DNA of 46,303 bases from CAYOXX01 sp964408025 (GTDB taxonomy: Bacteria > Acidobacteriota > DATKUA01): the NCBI GenBank assembly GCA_964408025.1, contig CAYOXX010000017.1, forward strand, positions 1 through 46,303. Reading direction: 5' to 3'. Below are positions 8,696 to 16,384 of the stretch, one piece after another. The notes under the pieces are model-generated. The model saw nothing but the letters and a program-made list of their open reading frames with translations. It did not search any database and had not been told where the DNA came from. The position numbers and the translations under genes are program-made. Position 1 is the stretch's first letter, and every line of letters begins with the position of its first letter.

Positions 8696-9495
8696 GGTTG
8701 CCTTTCAGGATCCACAGGATCGGCGACCTCGACCTGCTGAGCTGCCGCTTCGGGCCGGGCGGCGAGGCCGAGATGATCGTCACCACCCGGCGCGGCGGCT
8801 TCAGCTTCGGGCGGCGCGACCTCAACGTTTCCCGCGGCACCGGCGACGAAGCCGACGACGTGAGCCACAACCGCGACAAGCTGCTTTCCGCGCTAGGCCT
8901 CTCGTCGTCGGGAGTGGCGGGGCTGCGCCAGCGCCACTCCGATGTCGTCGTTGAGGCCGACGAGTCGAGCTGGGATCGGCTCGTCGGGCGGGAGCTGAAC
9001 GGCGACGGCCTCGTTACCCGCATGGCCGGCCGCTGGCTGAGTGTGGGTGTCGGCGACTGCCTTCCGGTGGCCCTTTTCGACCCGGCAAGGAGAGTGATCG
9101 CACTCCTGCACGCCGGTTGGGTTGGCACCGCGAACCGGATAGTCGAGGCAGCCCTGAGCAAAGTAGTCGGGGAATTCGGTTCCAATCCCGCAGATCTGCA
9201 CGCGGTGCTCGGCCCCTGCATTCGCCACTCTGCCTATCAGGTGGACGGGCCGGTTCTCGAACGCTTCGGGCGCCGCTGGCGCGGTTGGCGGCGCTTCGTA
9301 TACGACTCCGGCGGCGGACGCGCCTACCTGGACCTCGCCGGCGCCAACCGCGGGCTGCTGCTCGAGGGGGGCGTGCTCCCGGAGCGGATCGCGGACTTCG
9401 GGCTCTGCACCCACGCCCTCCCGGCACTGTTCTTCTCCCACCGACGCGACGGCCAGCCCTCGGGCAGGATGCTTGTCCTGGCGGCTCAGCACTGA
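8692..9495 (+). CDS. pgeF: PgeF, peptidoglycan editing factor (laccase-domain, YfiH/DUF152)
   Basis: A 267-aa cytoplasmic protein starting at a GTG overlapping the previous stop (GTGA). The conserved His-Cys-His metal site is present: QRHSDVV near residue 82, VGDCLPVALFD near 122 and LHAGWVGTA near 138, with GPCIRHSAYQV near 177. Family members hydrolyse or edit UDP-MurNAc precursors carrying wrong first residues, and also show purine-nucleoside or oxidase activity in some reports. Its position behind three glycosyltransferases may be only operon hitch-hiking. Length is usual for the family. Confidence 0.9.
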   Translation: MRLPFRIHRIGDLDLLSCRFGPGGEAEMIVTTRRGGFSFGRRDLNVSRGTGDEADDVSHNRDKLLSALGLSSSGVAGLRQRHSDVVVEADESSWDRLVGRELNGDGLVTRMAGRWLSVGVGDCLPVALFDPARRVIALLHAGWVGTANRIVEAALSKVVGEFGSNPADLHAVLGPCIRHSAYQVDGPVLERFGRRWRGWRRFVYDSGGGRAYLDLAGANRGLLLEGGVLPERIADFGLCTHALPALFFSHRRDGQPSGRMLVLAAQH

Positions 9496-9539
9496 GACTG
9501 CTGTTTGGATTTCCCTTCCGGTAGGTTGGGAAGGCGCCC

Positions 9540-9983
9540 TCAGCACCCCCCCTTGACCAGGATCGGATTGATACCGCGCGGTTCGGAGCGCTTCTTCTTC
9601 AGGGCGGTTCTCGCCAGCTTGTCGGCGACCTTGTTCTCCTCCCTGTCGACGTGCTCGATGCGAAAGACCCTCAGAAAGCGGATCAGCTGCCGGGCGCGCC
9701 GGTGCAGCGTACGGAGCTTGTCGTTCTTGACCTTGTACGACCCCTCGACTTGGCGTACCAGCAGTTGTGAGTCGCTCCTGATGCGCAGTTCCCGCCAGCC
9801 GTGCTTCCTCGCCAGCTCGAGCGCGGCCAGCAGGGCGCAGTATTCGGCGAAGTTGTTGGTCTGCTCGCCGATGTAGCCGTAGCCCTCGGCCAGCGAGGTG
9901 CCGTCTTCGTCGCGGGCGGCAAGGCCGTATCCGGCGGGGCCCGGATTGCCGCTGGAGGCGCCGTCGATGTGGACCGTCACCAC
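9540..9983 (-). CDS. RNase H-type ribonuclease (RnhA-like)
   Basis: A 147-aa RNase HI fold protein. The acidic active-site residues are visible: D7 in VHIDGASSGNPGP, E47 in NNFAEYCALLAAL, D71 in IRSDSQLL, and a later D in ENKVADKLA near residue 124. Such enzymes cut the RNA strand of RNA-DNA hybrids in the cytoplasm. It resembles the short RnhA-like proteins without the basic handle of E. coli RNase HI. The gene is 3 bp downstream of the DUF164 gene, a pairing consistent with one transcript. Confidence 0.9.
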   Translation of the reverse strand: MVTVHIDGASSGNPGPAGYGLAARDEDGTSLAEGYGYIGEQTNNFAEYCALLAALELARKHGWRELRIRSDSQLLVRQVEGSYKVKNDKLRTLHRRARQLIRFLRVFRIEHVDREENKVADKLARTALKKKRSEPRGINPILVKGGC

Positions 9984-9986
9984 CGC

Positions 9987-10754
9987 TCAGCTCAGCTCGG
10001 CGGGATTCTCCAGCGGCGGCTCCCCCTCGTAGTAGAGGATGCGACGGCAGTTGTCGCACTGAAATATGCCGTGGCGGTGGCGCACCTGCATGTAGACCTG
10101 GGGCAGGATGCGGACGTTGCAGACCTGGCAGGTCTCGTCGCGGGCGACGGCGACCGCCAGCCCTCCACCACCCTCTCCCCCCTTGGCGTGCTGGATACGC
10201 TCGAAGAGCTGGAGATAGCGCTTCGGGATCTCCCCGCGGATCTCCTCCTGCCCGTCGCGCTTGCGCTCAAGCTCCTTCCGCATCTTCTCCAGCCGCTGCC
10301 GGAGCTCCCCGATCCTGGTTTCGTTATCCGCCTTGCCCCGCTCGAAGGCGGACTTGGCCTCGGCGAGCCGCACTCGGCCAGCGTCAAGCTGCTCCATCGA
10401 TTCGATTATCAAGGTCTCGAGGTTGGAGATCTTATCCTTGGCGAATTCTATCTCCTTCTGCAGGGCCCAGAGCTGCTCGTTGGTCTTGACCATCAGGATC
10501 TGCTCGTTGGAGTGCGAGAGGCGGCTCTGGGCGTCGGCGAGCTCGCCTTCCAGGCGCGAGTTCCTCTTCGTCTCTTCCTGCTGCGCCTCCTCCGCGGCGC
10601 GCACCGCGGTGGCACGCTCCTCGATGTCCTGCTCCAGCTCGGCGATCTCGTCGGGCACCCGCTCGATCGACCGCTCCAGCCGCACTACCTCCAGCTGCCA
10701 GTCCTGGAGCTGCTTCAGCAGGTCCAGCGTTCTGCCGTAGTCTTCTTCAGCCAT
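9987..10754 (-). CDS. Coiled-coil zinc-ribbon protein (DUF164)
   Basis: A 255-aa protein with an almost continuous charged coiled coil over residues 5-195 and a C-terminal zinc ribbon formed by CQVC near 210 and CDNC near 237, followed by RRILYYE. This is the C4-type zinc-ribbon family of the Chlamydia CT398 type, thought to act as a helical hairpin adaptor that binds nucleic acid or partner proteins; CT398 binds sigma-54 and secretion components in Chlamydia. The function here is unknown. Together with the RNase H gene it forms a compact two-gene unit downstream of tRNA-Met. Confidence 0.88.
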   Translation of the reverse strand: MAEEDYGRTLDLLKQLQDWQLEVVRLERSIERVPDEIAELEQDIEERATAVRAAEEAQQEETKRNSRLEGELADAQSRLSHSNEQILMVKTNEQLWALQKEIEFAKDKISNLETLIIESMEQLDAGRVRLAEAKSAFERGKADNETRIGELRQRLEKMRKELERKRDGQEEIRGEIPKRYLQLFERIQHAKGGEGGGGLAVAVARDETCQVCNVRILPQVYMQVRHRHGIFQCDNCRRILYYEGEPPLENPAELS

Positions 10755-10882
10755 AATGGAAAAGGCGTCGGTAACGACGCCTCTCTCTCACCTCCGACTC
10801 GGCGGGCAGCCTTGTACTCGCGGCCGCCTCGCCGACCTGACTGATTTGCATCCAACCATTGTCCTGGTCACCGTTTTCCTGG

Positions 10883-10955
10883 TGGGCCCGTCAGGACTCG
10901 AACCTGAACCCGACCGGTTATGAGCCGGTGGCTCTGCCAATTGAGCTACGGGCCC
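10883..10955 (-). tRNA. tRNA-Met, anticodon CAU (elongator type)
   Basis: A 73-nt cloverleaf: acceptor GGGCCCG pairs CGGGCCC, D-arm GCTC/GAGC, anticodon stem ACCGG/CCGGT with loop CTCATAA, T-arm TCAGG/CCTGA with TTCGAGT. CCA is encoded (10880-10882). The G1:C72 pair and the lack of three stacked G:C pairs under the anticodon argue against an initiator. A CAU tRNA could also be tRNA-Ile2 with lysidine, which cannot be excluded. Confidence 0.9.
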
Positions 10956-10989
10956 AAGCTTCCCGCGACCGATTATGTTTCAGTGTACA

Positions 10990-11019
10990 AGTCTAGTCAC
11001 TGCCGCTCGCTGCTGTCAA
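10990..11019 (-). promoter_or_regulatory. Sigma-70 promoter of tRNA-Met
   Basis: On the minus strand a perfect TTGACA (11014-11019) is followed after 18 bp by TAGACT (10990-10995). The predicted start lies about 30 bp before the tRNA. The -35 overlaps the stop codon of the receiver gene. Confidence 0.65.
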
Positions 11020-11474
11020 GGAAGCTTCGGCTGCCGCCGCAGCCTGGCGATCTGGCGCCTCAGCTCGATGACCACCCTCTCTCTCGCGTCGCCGTCGCGC
11101 TTGCGGCGGCAGAGCGCGGTCAGCCGGGCGACCAGCTCCTGCGGCTCGAACGGCTTGGCCAGAAAATCGTCCGCGCGGAAGGTCACCAGCGCCCGGTTCT
11201 TTACACGCACGTCGTCGCTGGCCGAGAGTATCAGCACCGGGATGCCGGCTGTCTTCCGGTTGCTCTTGAGGGCTCGGGTGGCGGCCAGGCCGTCGATGCC
11301 GGGCATGTCCAGGTCCATCACGATCGCGTCGGGCTTCGCGGAAAGGGCCTCCTTCACCGCCCGCCCGGCTTCCGAGGTAGTGTTGACCACGAAACCCTCG
11401 GCCGAGAGGTAGAGAGAGCAGACCTTCTTGATCGAGCCGTCGTCGTCGATGACCAGCACCCTGTTGTTTTCCAC
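11016..11474 (-). CDS. Single-domain response regulator (receiver protein)
   Basis: A 152-aa CheY-like receiver. It has the acidic pocket D10-D12 (VIDDD), phospho-acceptor D54 in VMDLDMPG, S84 in ILSAS and K107 in LAKPF, so phosphorylation should be possible. After the receiver (about residue 122) there is only a short Arg-rich tail predicted to be helical, with no DNA-binding or enzymatic output domain. Such proteins relay signals by binding a partner. No histidine kinase is encoded in the window, so the cognate kinase is elsewhere. The gene ends at the tRNA promoter. Confidence 0.9.
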   Translation of the reverse strand: MENNRVLVIDDDGSIKKVCSLYLSAEGFVVNTTSEAGRAVKEALSAKPDAIVMDLDMPGIDGLAATRALKSNRKTAGIPVLILSASDDVRVKNRALVTFRADDFLAKPFEPQELVARLTALCRRKRDGDARERVVIELRRQIARLRRQPKLP

Positions 11475-11902
11475 GGCTCTCCCTTAACGTCGGTGTCGCT
11501 GAGACCGGATTGCGGTTCCCCCAACTCTTGTTATCAAAATCCATACCAGGGCTGTCGGTTACCCTTAACTTCAGGCCTGCTAACGGTTTCGATTCGGCCG
11601 CGTTCGCCGCCGTCCTGCAGCCATTGTTTCATCTCAGGCAGTAAGTTTCATCTTGCAACTACCGCGTGCGGCTCGCGGAAATATGAACATCGAGAGGTCG
11701 ATGCACACTTGCAGTCGCGCTGGAGCGCTCTGCGCTACAGGTTGGATGAGTCGCCGGTGGTGTAGTTATTATGTTTTCAAGGTTTCTGGAGGCGGTCTGC
11801 GACAGCCGACATCTCGGCTGCCGCATCCCGGTTCCGTGACGGATTCCGGTATCCGCTTGTTCGTGCAGTGCCTGGATTTGTGCGTGGGCAGAAGTGTAGT
11901 AG
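11475..11902. other. Intergenic region without recognisable gene
   Basis: About 430 bp between the receiver gene and the epimerase remnant. I see no open frame with family motifs, no strong ribosome site and no clear RNA fold. It is probably eroded sequence belonging to the remnant's former gene, but no earlier epimerase motif (such as GxxGxxG) could be read in any frame. Confidence 0.4.
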
Positions 11903-11905
11903 GGT

Positions 11906-12259
11906 GTGATGGAGATGGGTGAAATGCTCACCGTCGGGGTAACCGCCGTCGGCCTGATCCCGCATCTCGTCGGCAGGCTGAGAGCCGCCTGGAACAGGAT
12001 CTACAACGGCGGCGGCGGCGCGCCTGTTCCGGTGAGGGATGTGGCTGCTCTGTGCGTGGGGATTGCCAGGGCCAAGGGCTTCCCTGTATCGGCTGTCAGG
12101 CATCAGGGCGTAGATCATCCACTCCCCAGTTGGGACTTGAATGCCGAGAGGGCCCGCGATGAGCTGGGGTGGTCGCCGAAGGTCGGCCTCGTAGAGGGCC
12201 TCGTCGAATTGATCGAGTGCTCCTTTCGCAGCCTCGCCGGCGGTGCCGACGATCTGTGA
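11906..12259 (+). pseudogene. Remnant of an NAD-dependent sugar epimerase/dehydratase (C-terminal part)
   Basis: The 117-residue frame encodes only what looks like the C-terminal lobe of an extended short-chain dehydrogenase. The segment YNGGGGAPVPVRDVAAL resembles the NVGGG-x-SIRELA motif, and LNAERARDELGWSPKV resembles the conserved D-x-S-R-A-R-x-LGW-x-P motif near the end of GalE/RfbB-like enzymes, followed by the usual EGL helix. The Rossmann GxxGxxG and the YxxxK site are missing; an in-frame TAG lies directly before the frame (11900-11902). It is therefore most likely a 5'-truncated pseudogene. Its former role would have been nucleotide-sugar synthesis, in keeping with the glycosyltransferases 4 kb away. 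Confidence 0.6.
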
Positions 12260-12484
12260 CTGGCGCACGCTAGACCGCAAATTGCACAAGGTTTGGCCGG
12301 CAATGGGGTTAAGTGATTTATGTGTTTATATTTCAAGGGACTTTCCACAGGACTTAGAGACGACGGTTTGTCACCGGCGAGCCGATTTTCCCGAAGGTCG
12401 CGGCCGGGTGCGATCGGCGTCGCTTGCCGGATTCGAGGGATGGCGAGTTGACGAGGATTTTTCGTTGAAGTAACCGCGTTGGAC

Positions 12485-14755
12485 TCAGATCCAGCGCTTG
12501 ATCCAGGAGCGCAGGCCGCCCTCGGCCTTGACCATCACCAGCGGCATCTTGCAGAGCCTGGCTACCGTTTCGGGCACGGTTTCGCGAGCGATGCGGGAGA
12601 GAAGAGGCTGGCTCGTGGCCCCGAGCACGATCAGGTCGTAGCCCTCCGCCTCCCGGAGGATGGCCTCGACGACGCCGATCCCGGAGACCGACTTGGTCCG
12701 CACCCGCCGGCGGGGAATCCGCAGTCGCTCCTCGTTCTTCTCCACAAACTGCTCCAGGTCCAAGGCGCCGCGGCCACTGTCCACGGTGAAGGCGACGACC
12801 TCGCTGCCGTCCTTCTCCAGCAGGATGGTGGCCGTCTCGAGCGCCAGCGCGCTGTTCGGCCCACCGGCCACGGGCACCAGGATGCGCTTAAATTTGCGGT
12901 TGCGGCACTCCTTGAAGATGGCGACGTCGCACGGCGATAGCTCAATTATCGGATCCACCGTGCTGCCGAGCCTAAAGGCCTGGCGCCGGGGCCGCCCGTG
13001 CCAGCCCATGATCAGCATGTCGATCTTCTTCTCGCGCACGGTGCTGACGATGCCGCGCGAGATGCTGCGGCAGTAGCGCAGCGTGGTGCTCAGCGGGAAG
13101 CGGGGCGCCAGGTAGAGCATCGCCTCCACGATGGCCTCCTTGCCCGCCAGCATGTACTTGTGCGCGTCGGACAGCGGCACCTGGGCGGGCACAGGCACCA
13201 TGTGCAGCAGCTCGATGTGCGCGCCCTTGGCCTCGGCCAGCTTGTAGGTGTTGCGCACCAGACCGAGGGCGTTCTCCGGATTGGCCACCGACACCATCAT
13301 CCGGTACTTCGCATCCACCGGCGCCCTCTCCTCTTCTATCACCTGCAGCTCGTCCTCGGTGGTCACCGCGTGGGACCTGGAATAGAAGATGTAGACACCG
13401 ACCCCGGCCGCGATCCAGACCGGGGCCACCACCCAGGCGATCCAGCTCATCTCACGCAGGAAGACGGCCAGTACCCCCTGGCAAATGACCGCCGCCACCG
13501 GGAAGAGCGGGAAGAGGGGCATCAGAAAGCCGTAGCTAAGCTCGTCGCTCATATTCCTGCGGATCTTGATTACGCAGAGGTTTACCAGGAAGAACAGCAG
13601 CAGGAACATGATGCTGGCGCTCGAGCCGACGTCCTTGGTCGGCAGGAAGACCGCCACCGTGATTACGATCAGCCCGGTGAAGGACAGTGCCACCCACGGG
13701 GTTTTCCGCTTCCTCGAGATGCTGGCGAAGGATCCGGGCAGCATGCGGTCGCGCCCGAGGGCGTAGGAGGCGCGGGTGGCCGAGTAGATAGTGGCGTTCA
13801 GCGCCGAGGTTGAGGCGAAGATGACGGCCAGCGTCACAAGCACGTAGCCGAGGATGCGGTTCGGCATCAGTTTCGAGATCGCCTGCCCGAAGCCGGTGTT
13901 GCCGAAGCCGGCGATCCACTCCCAGGGGGCTTGCCCGCCCAGCGCCGGGTCGCCGGCCTTGACGGCCACCACCGCGGCCAGGGAGACGCCGATGTAGGTG
14001 ATGGTGACGATGAAGACCGAGTAGAGCATCGCCTTGGGCAGGTTGCTCTTGGGATCGATGGTCTCGTCGCCGGCCTGCGAGATCACTTCGAATCCCTCGA
14101 AGGCGACCGAGGTGAAGCCCATGGTGACGAGCACCGTCAGCCAGCCGTCGGGGTGGATGAAGGGCCTGAAGTTGGCCAGCCTGCCGGGGTCCGTTGCCGC
14201 GGTGAATATCCCCACGGCGCCGATGCCCGCCAGTAGCAGCATCTGCCCGAGCGTGAAGAAGGCGCCGATCTTGCCGGTTTCCGAGGTGCCGCGGTAGTTG
14301 ATGTAGATGAACAGCGCCGCCACCGCGAAGGCCACGACCTTGACGAGGATGTCGAAGTAGCGCTGATCGAGGTAGCCGAGCTGGACGAGGAAGTCCATCG
14401 TGTAGGTGGCGAAGACGACCGCGTAGAGGCTCCCGGCCACGCTCGAGGCCAGCCATTCCATCCAGCCGGCGATGAAGCTGGTGCCGCGGCCGAAGCCGAT
14501 GCGGGCGAAGTTGTAGGCGCCGCCGGCGCGCGGAATCGCCGAACTCAGCTCGGCGTACGACATGGCGGTGCAGAAGGCGATGACGCCGTTGAGCGAGAAG
14601 GTCAGCAGCAGCCCACCCGGCCCGGCCTTGGCGATCGTGTTGCCGATGCCGATGAAGACGCCGGCCCCGATCATCATCCCCAGGCCCATCATCGTGACGT
14701 GGAAAAGCCTGAGGTCCCGCGAGAGCTCGGTGCTGACCTGGGGCCTATCGCTCAC
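12485..14755 (-). CDS. APC-superfamily amino acid permease fused to two UspA domains
   Basis: A 756-aa protein. Residues about 15-465 form a 12-helix amino acid/polyamine permease with the signature GLGMMIGAGVFIGIG in the first helix and the SYAELSSAIPRAGGAY motif after it. Residues about 485-620 and 625-750 are two universal stress protein domains; the first contains MLIMGWHG and the second ILVPVAGG and DLIVLGATS. Such permease-USP fusions are widespread; the cytoplasmic USP pair is thought to bind nucleotide and gate or sense transport. Substrate is unknown, cationic or small neutral amino acids being likely. Its start overlaps the small membrane protein gene by 11 bp. Confidence 0.9.
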   Translation of the reverse strand: MSDRPQVSTELSRDLRLFHVTMMGLGMMIGAGVFIGIGNTIAKAGPGGLLLTFSLNGVIAFCTAMSYAELSSAIPRAGGAYNFARIGFGRGTSFIAGWMEWLASSVAGSLYAVVFATYTMDFLVQLGYLDQRYFDILVKVVAFAVAALFIYINYRGTSETGKIGAFFTLGQMLLLAGIGAVGIFTAATDPGRLANFRPFIHPDGWLTVLVTMGFTSVAFEGFEVISQAGDETIDPKSNLPKAMLYSVFIVTITYIGVSLAAVVAVKAGDPALGGQAPWEWIAGFGNTGFGQAISKLMPNRILGYVLVTLAVIFASTSALNATIYSATRASYALGRDRMLPGSFASISRKRKTPWVALSFTGLIVITVAVFLPTKDVGSSASIMFLLLFFLVNLCVIKIRRNMSDELSYGFLMPLFPLFPVAAVICQGVLAVFLREMSWIAWVVAPVWIAAGVGVYIFYSRSHAVTTEDELQVIEEERAPVDAKYRMMVSVANPENALGLVRNTYKLAEAKGAHIELLHMVPVPAQVPLSDAHKYMLAGKEAIVEAMLYLAPRFPLSTTLRYCRSISRGIVSTVREKKIDMLIMGWHGRPRRQAFRLGSTVDPIIELSPCDVAIFKECRNRKFKRILVPVAGGPNSALALETATILLEKDGSEVVAFTVDSGRGALDLEQFVEKNEERLRIPRRRVRTKSVSGIGVVEAILREAEGYDLIVLGATSQPLLSRIARETVPETVARLCKMPLVMVKAEGGLRSWIKRWI

Positions 14756-14912
14756 CGCGCTCCTCCATCTCCTCCCTGTCGATCTCGCGCGCCGAGCCGT
14801 ACCCTTTCCTGGCGATCCGGTCGATGGAGCGCTTACCCCAAACCACTAGAAAGGTGATGACCGCCAGCGCCGCCGCCACCAGCGTTAAACCTATTATCAG
14901 TTCCGTTTCCAT
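14745..14912 (-). CDS. Small single-span membrane protein overlapping the permease gene
   Basis: A 55-aa protein starting METELIIGL, with one hydrophobic helix (residues about 4-25, ending VVWGKR) and a charged cytoplasmic tail rich in Arg and Glu (EIDREEMEERGER). I chose the ATG; a GTG 17 codons upstream is also open. The last 11 bp overlap the start of the permease-USP gene, so the two are probably translationally coupled and the small protein may be an accessory subunit or regulator of the transporter. No family is recognised. Confidence 0.55.
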   Translation of the reverse strand: METELIIGLTLVAAALAVITFLVVWGKRSIDRIARKGYGSAREIDREEMEERGER

Positions 14913-15317
<405 letters not shown>

Positions 15318-15329
15318 GGGGCGGGGTAG

Positions 15330-15357
15330 ATTATACGGTCTCGCGGGCGAAAGGCAA
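15330..15357 (-). promoter_or_regulatory. Sigma-70 promoter of tRNA-Gln
   Basis: On the minus strand TTGCCT (15352-15357) is followed after 16 bp by a perfect TATAAT (15330-15335), 12 bp before the tRNA. This places the start a few bases upstream of the mature 5' end. Confidence 0.65.
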
Positions 15358-15376
15358 GCTCCGCGAGCGGACGCCT

Positions 15377-16054
15377 TCAGAAGGTGAAGACGCCCCCGAC
15401 GTGGAAGCGAATCACGTTGGCGTTGTTGTCCACCTCTTCGCCTTCGAGGAAGTAGTAGTAGTGGCTCATCTGCGCCCGCACGCCGAACCACTCCTTGAGG
15501 AAGTACTTTACCCCGAGGGCGTAGGCCAGGTTGTAGTAGCTGCCGTCGAGGGTGTAGGAGGAGTCCTCGGTCGGTGTAATCCGGTTGACGCCGCCGCCGA
15601 AGGCGAAGAACGGCACCACGTCGAGGTAGCCGAAGTTGTAGATGATGTTGCCCTGGTAGGAGATCACGTTGTGGTCCACGGTCTCCACCTGCTGGTATAC
15701 GGGATTGTCCGGATCGGTGAGGTCCGGCGGCTGCTGGAAGCGCCCGGTGGCGCGCGTGTAGCAGACGGAGCCCTCGAGCCCGATCGTCTTGTAGCGGTTG
15801 AAGAAGAACGAGAAGCGCAGCTCGCCCGAAAGGCGGGAGTTCCTGTCGCTGGTGACCGACTCCTTGCCTTCGGGCAAGAAGATGTAATTGATGCCGTTGC
15901 CTTCGATTACAAAGCTCGCCGTCAGCTCGATCCGCCGGCTGTCGTCCAGGAACTCAGGTAGCCGATCCCGCTCGTCCTCCTCCTGCGCCGAGGCCACTGT
16001 AGATAGGCACAGAAACGCCAATCCGAACGCCGTTAGCCGCCAAGATTTCCTCAT
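15377..16054 (-). CDS. Outer-membrane beta-barrel protein
   Basis: A 225-aa protein with a clear signal peptide (MRKSW, a hydrophobic core, then TVASA before QEED) and alternating aromatic/hydrophobic strands ending in a C-terminal phenylalanine (GGVFTF), the usual barrel-insertion signal. The pattern of eight or so strands (LSGELRFSFFF, IYNFGYLDVVPFFAFGGG, YNLAYALGVKYFL) resembles OmpW/OmpA-barrel type porin-like proteins. It should sit in the outer membrane; no specific function can be assigned. The ATG after GAGGCGAAG was chosen over an upstream in-frame codon because it starts the signal peptide. Confidence 0.8.
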   Translation of the reverse strand: MRKSWRLTAFGLAFLCLSTVASAQEEDERDRLPEFLDDSRRIELTASFVIEGNGINYIFLPEGKESVTSDRNSRLSGELRFSFFFNRYKTIGLEGSVCYTRATGRFQQPPDLTDPDNPVYQQVETVDHNVISYQGNIIYNFGYLDVVPFFAFGGGVNRITPTEDSSYTLDGSYYNLAYALGVKYFLKEWFGVRAQMSHYYYFLEGEEVDNNANVIRFHVGGVFTF

Positions 16055-16221
16055 CTTCGCCTCGCTCTGCTCTAGCCGCTCGATAGACGGAAGCACATTT
16101 CTAGCACAGTTGCTACCCTGCTGTAAAACCTCTTCGGCGCCCGCTGTCGCCTCGCTCGGATAGTCGTCTCCGTTACGGAAGAGGAGGTCTCCCGTACTCT
16201 TATTATTGTTCGACGACCGTT

Positions 16222-16229
16222 AAAGGAGA
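16222..16229 (+). promoter_or_regulatory. Strong ribosome binding site for the 49-aa gene
   Basis: AAAGGAGA is followed after 5 bases by the GTG at 16235. This near-perfect site is the main reason for calling the small upstream gene, because the dsbD start itself has its purine-rich site (GGAGGAGGC) inside that small gene. Confidence 0.7.
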
Positions 16230-16234
16230 TCCAG

Positions 16235-16384
16235 GTGAGCAGGGCGCTGGCAACAACCGCAGTCAAGGCTGCATCCGTAGCGGTCGACGGCGGCGTTGCC
16301 GTCGAGCGCGTCGTCGGCTATAAAGATGAGTCAATACTGCGCACGCTGGCGGAAAGGGCCCAGCGGCTGCGGAGGAGGCAATGA
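16235..16384 (+). CDS. Small 49-aa protein translationally coupled to DsbD
   Basis: A GTG-started frame encoding 49 residues. It begins VSRALATTAVKAA and ends with the basic helix LAERAQRLRRRQ. The strong ribosome site AAAGGAGA precedes it, and its TGA overlaps the ATG of dsbD (ATGA), a typical coupling arrangement. There is no membrane segment or signal peptide; the protein is probably a small soluble, partly helical product, or the frame serves mainly to deliver ribosomes to dsbD. I recognise no family. Alternative: a chance frame, but the site and overlap make this less likely. Confidence 0.55.
   Translation: MSRALATTAVKAASVAVDGGVAVERVVGYKDESILRTLAERAQRLRRRQ

Noticed and set aside
8118..9221. 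Antisense open frame across the GT2 and pgeF genes
   Set aside because: Ser/Arg-rich composition typical of a shadow frame; both sense genes are intact families.
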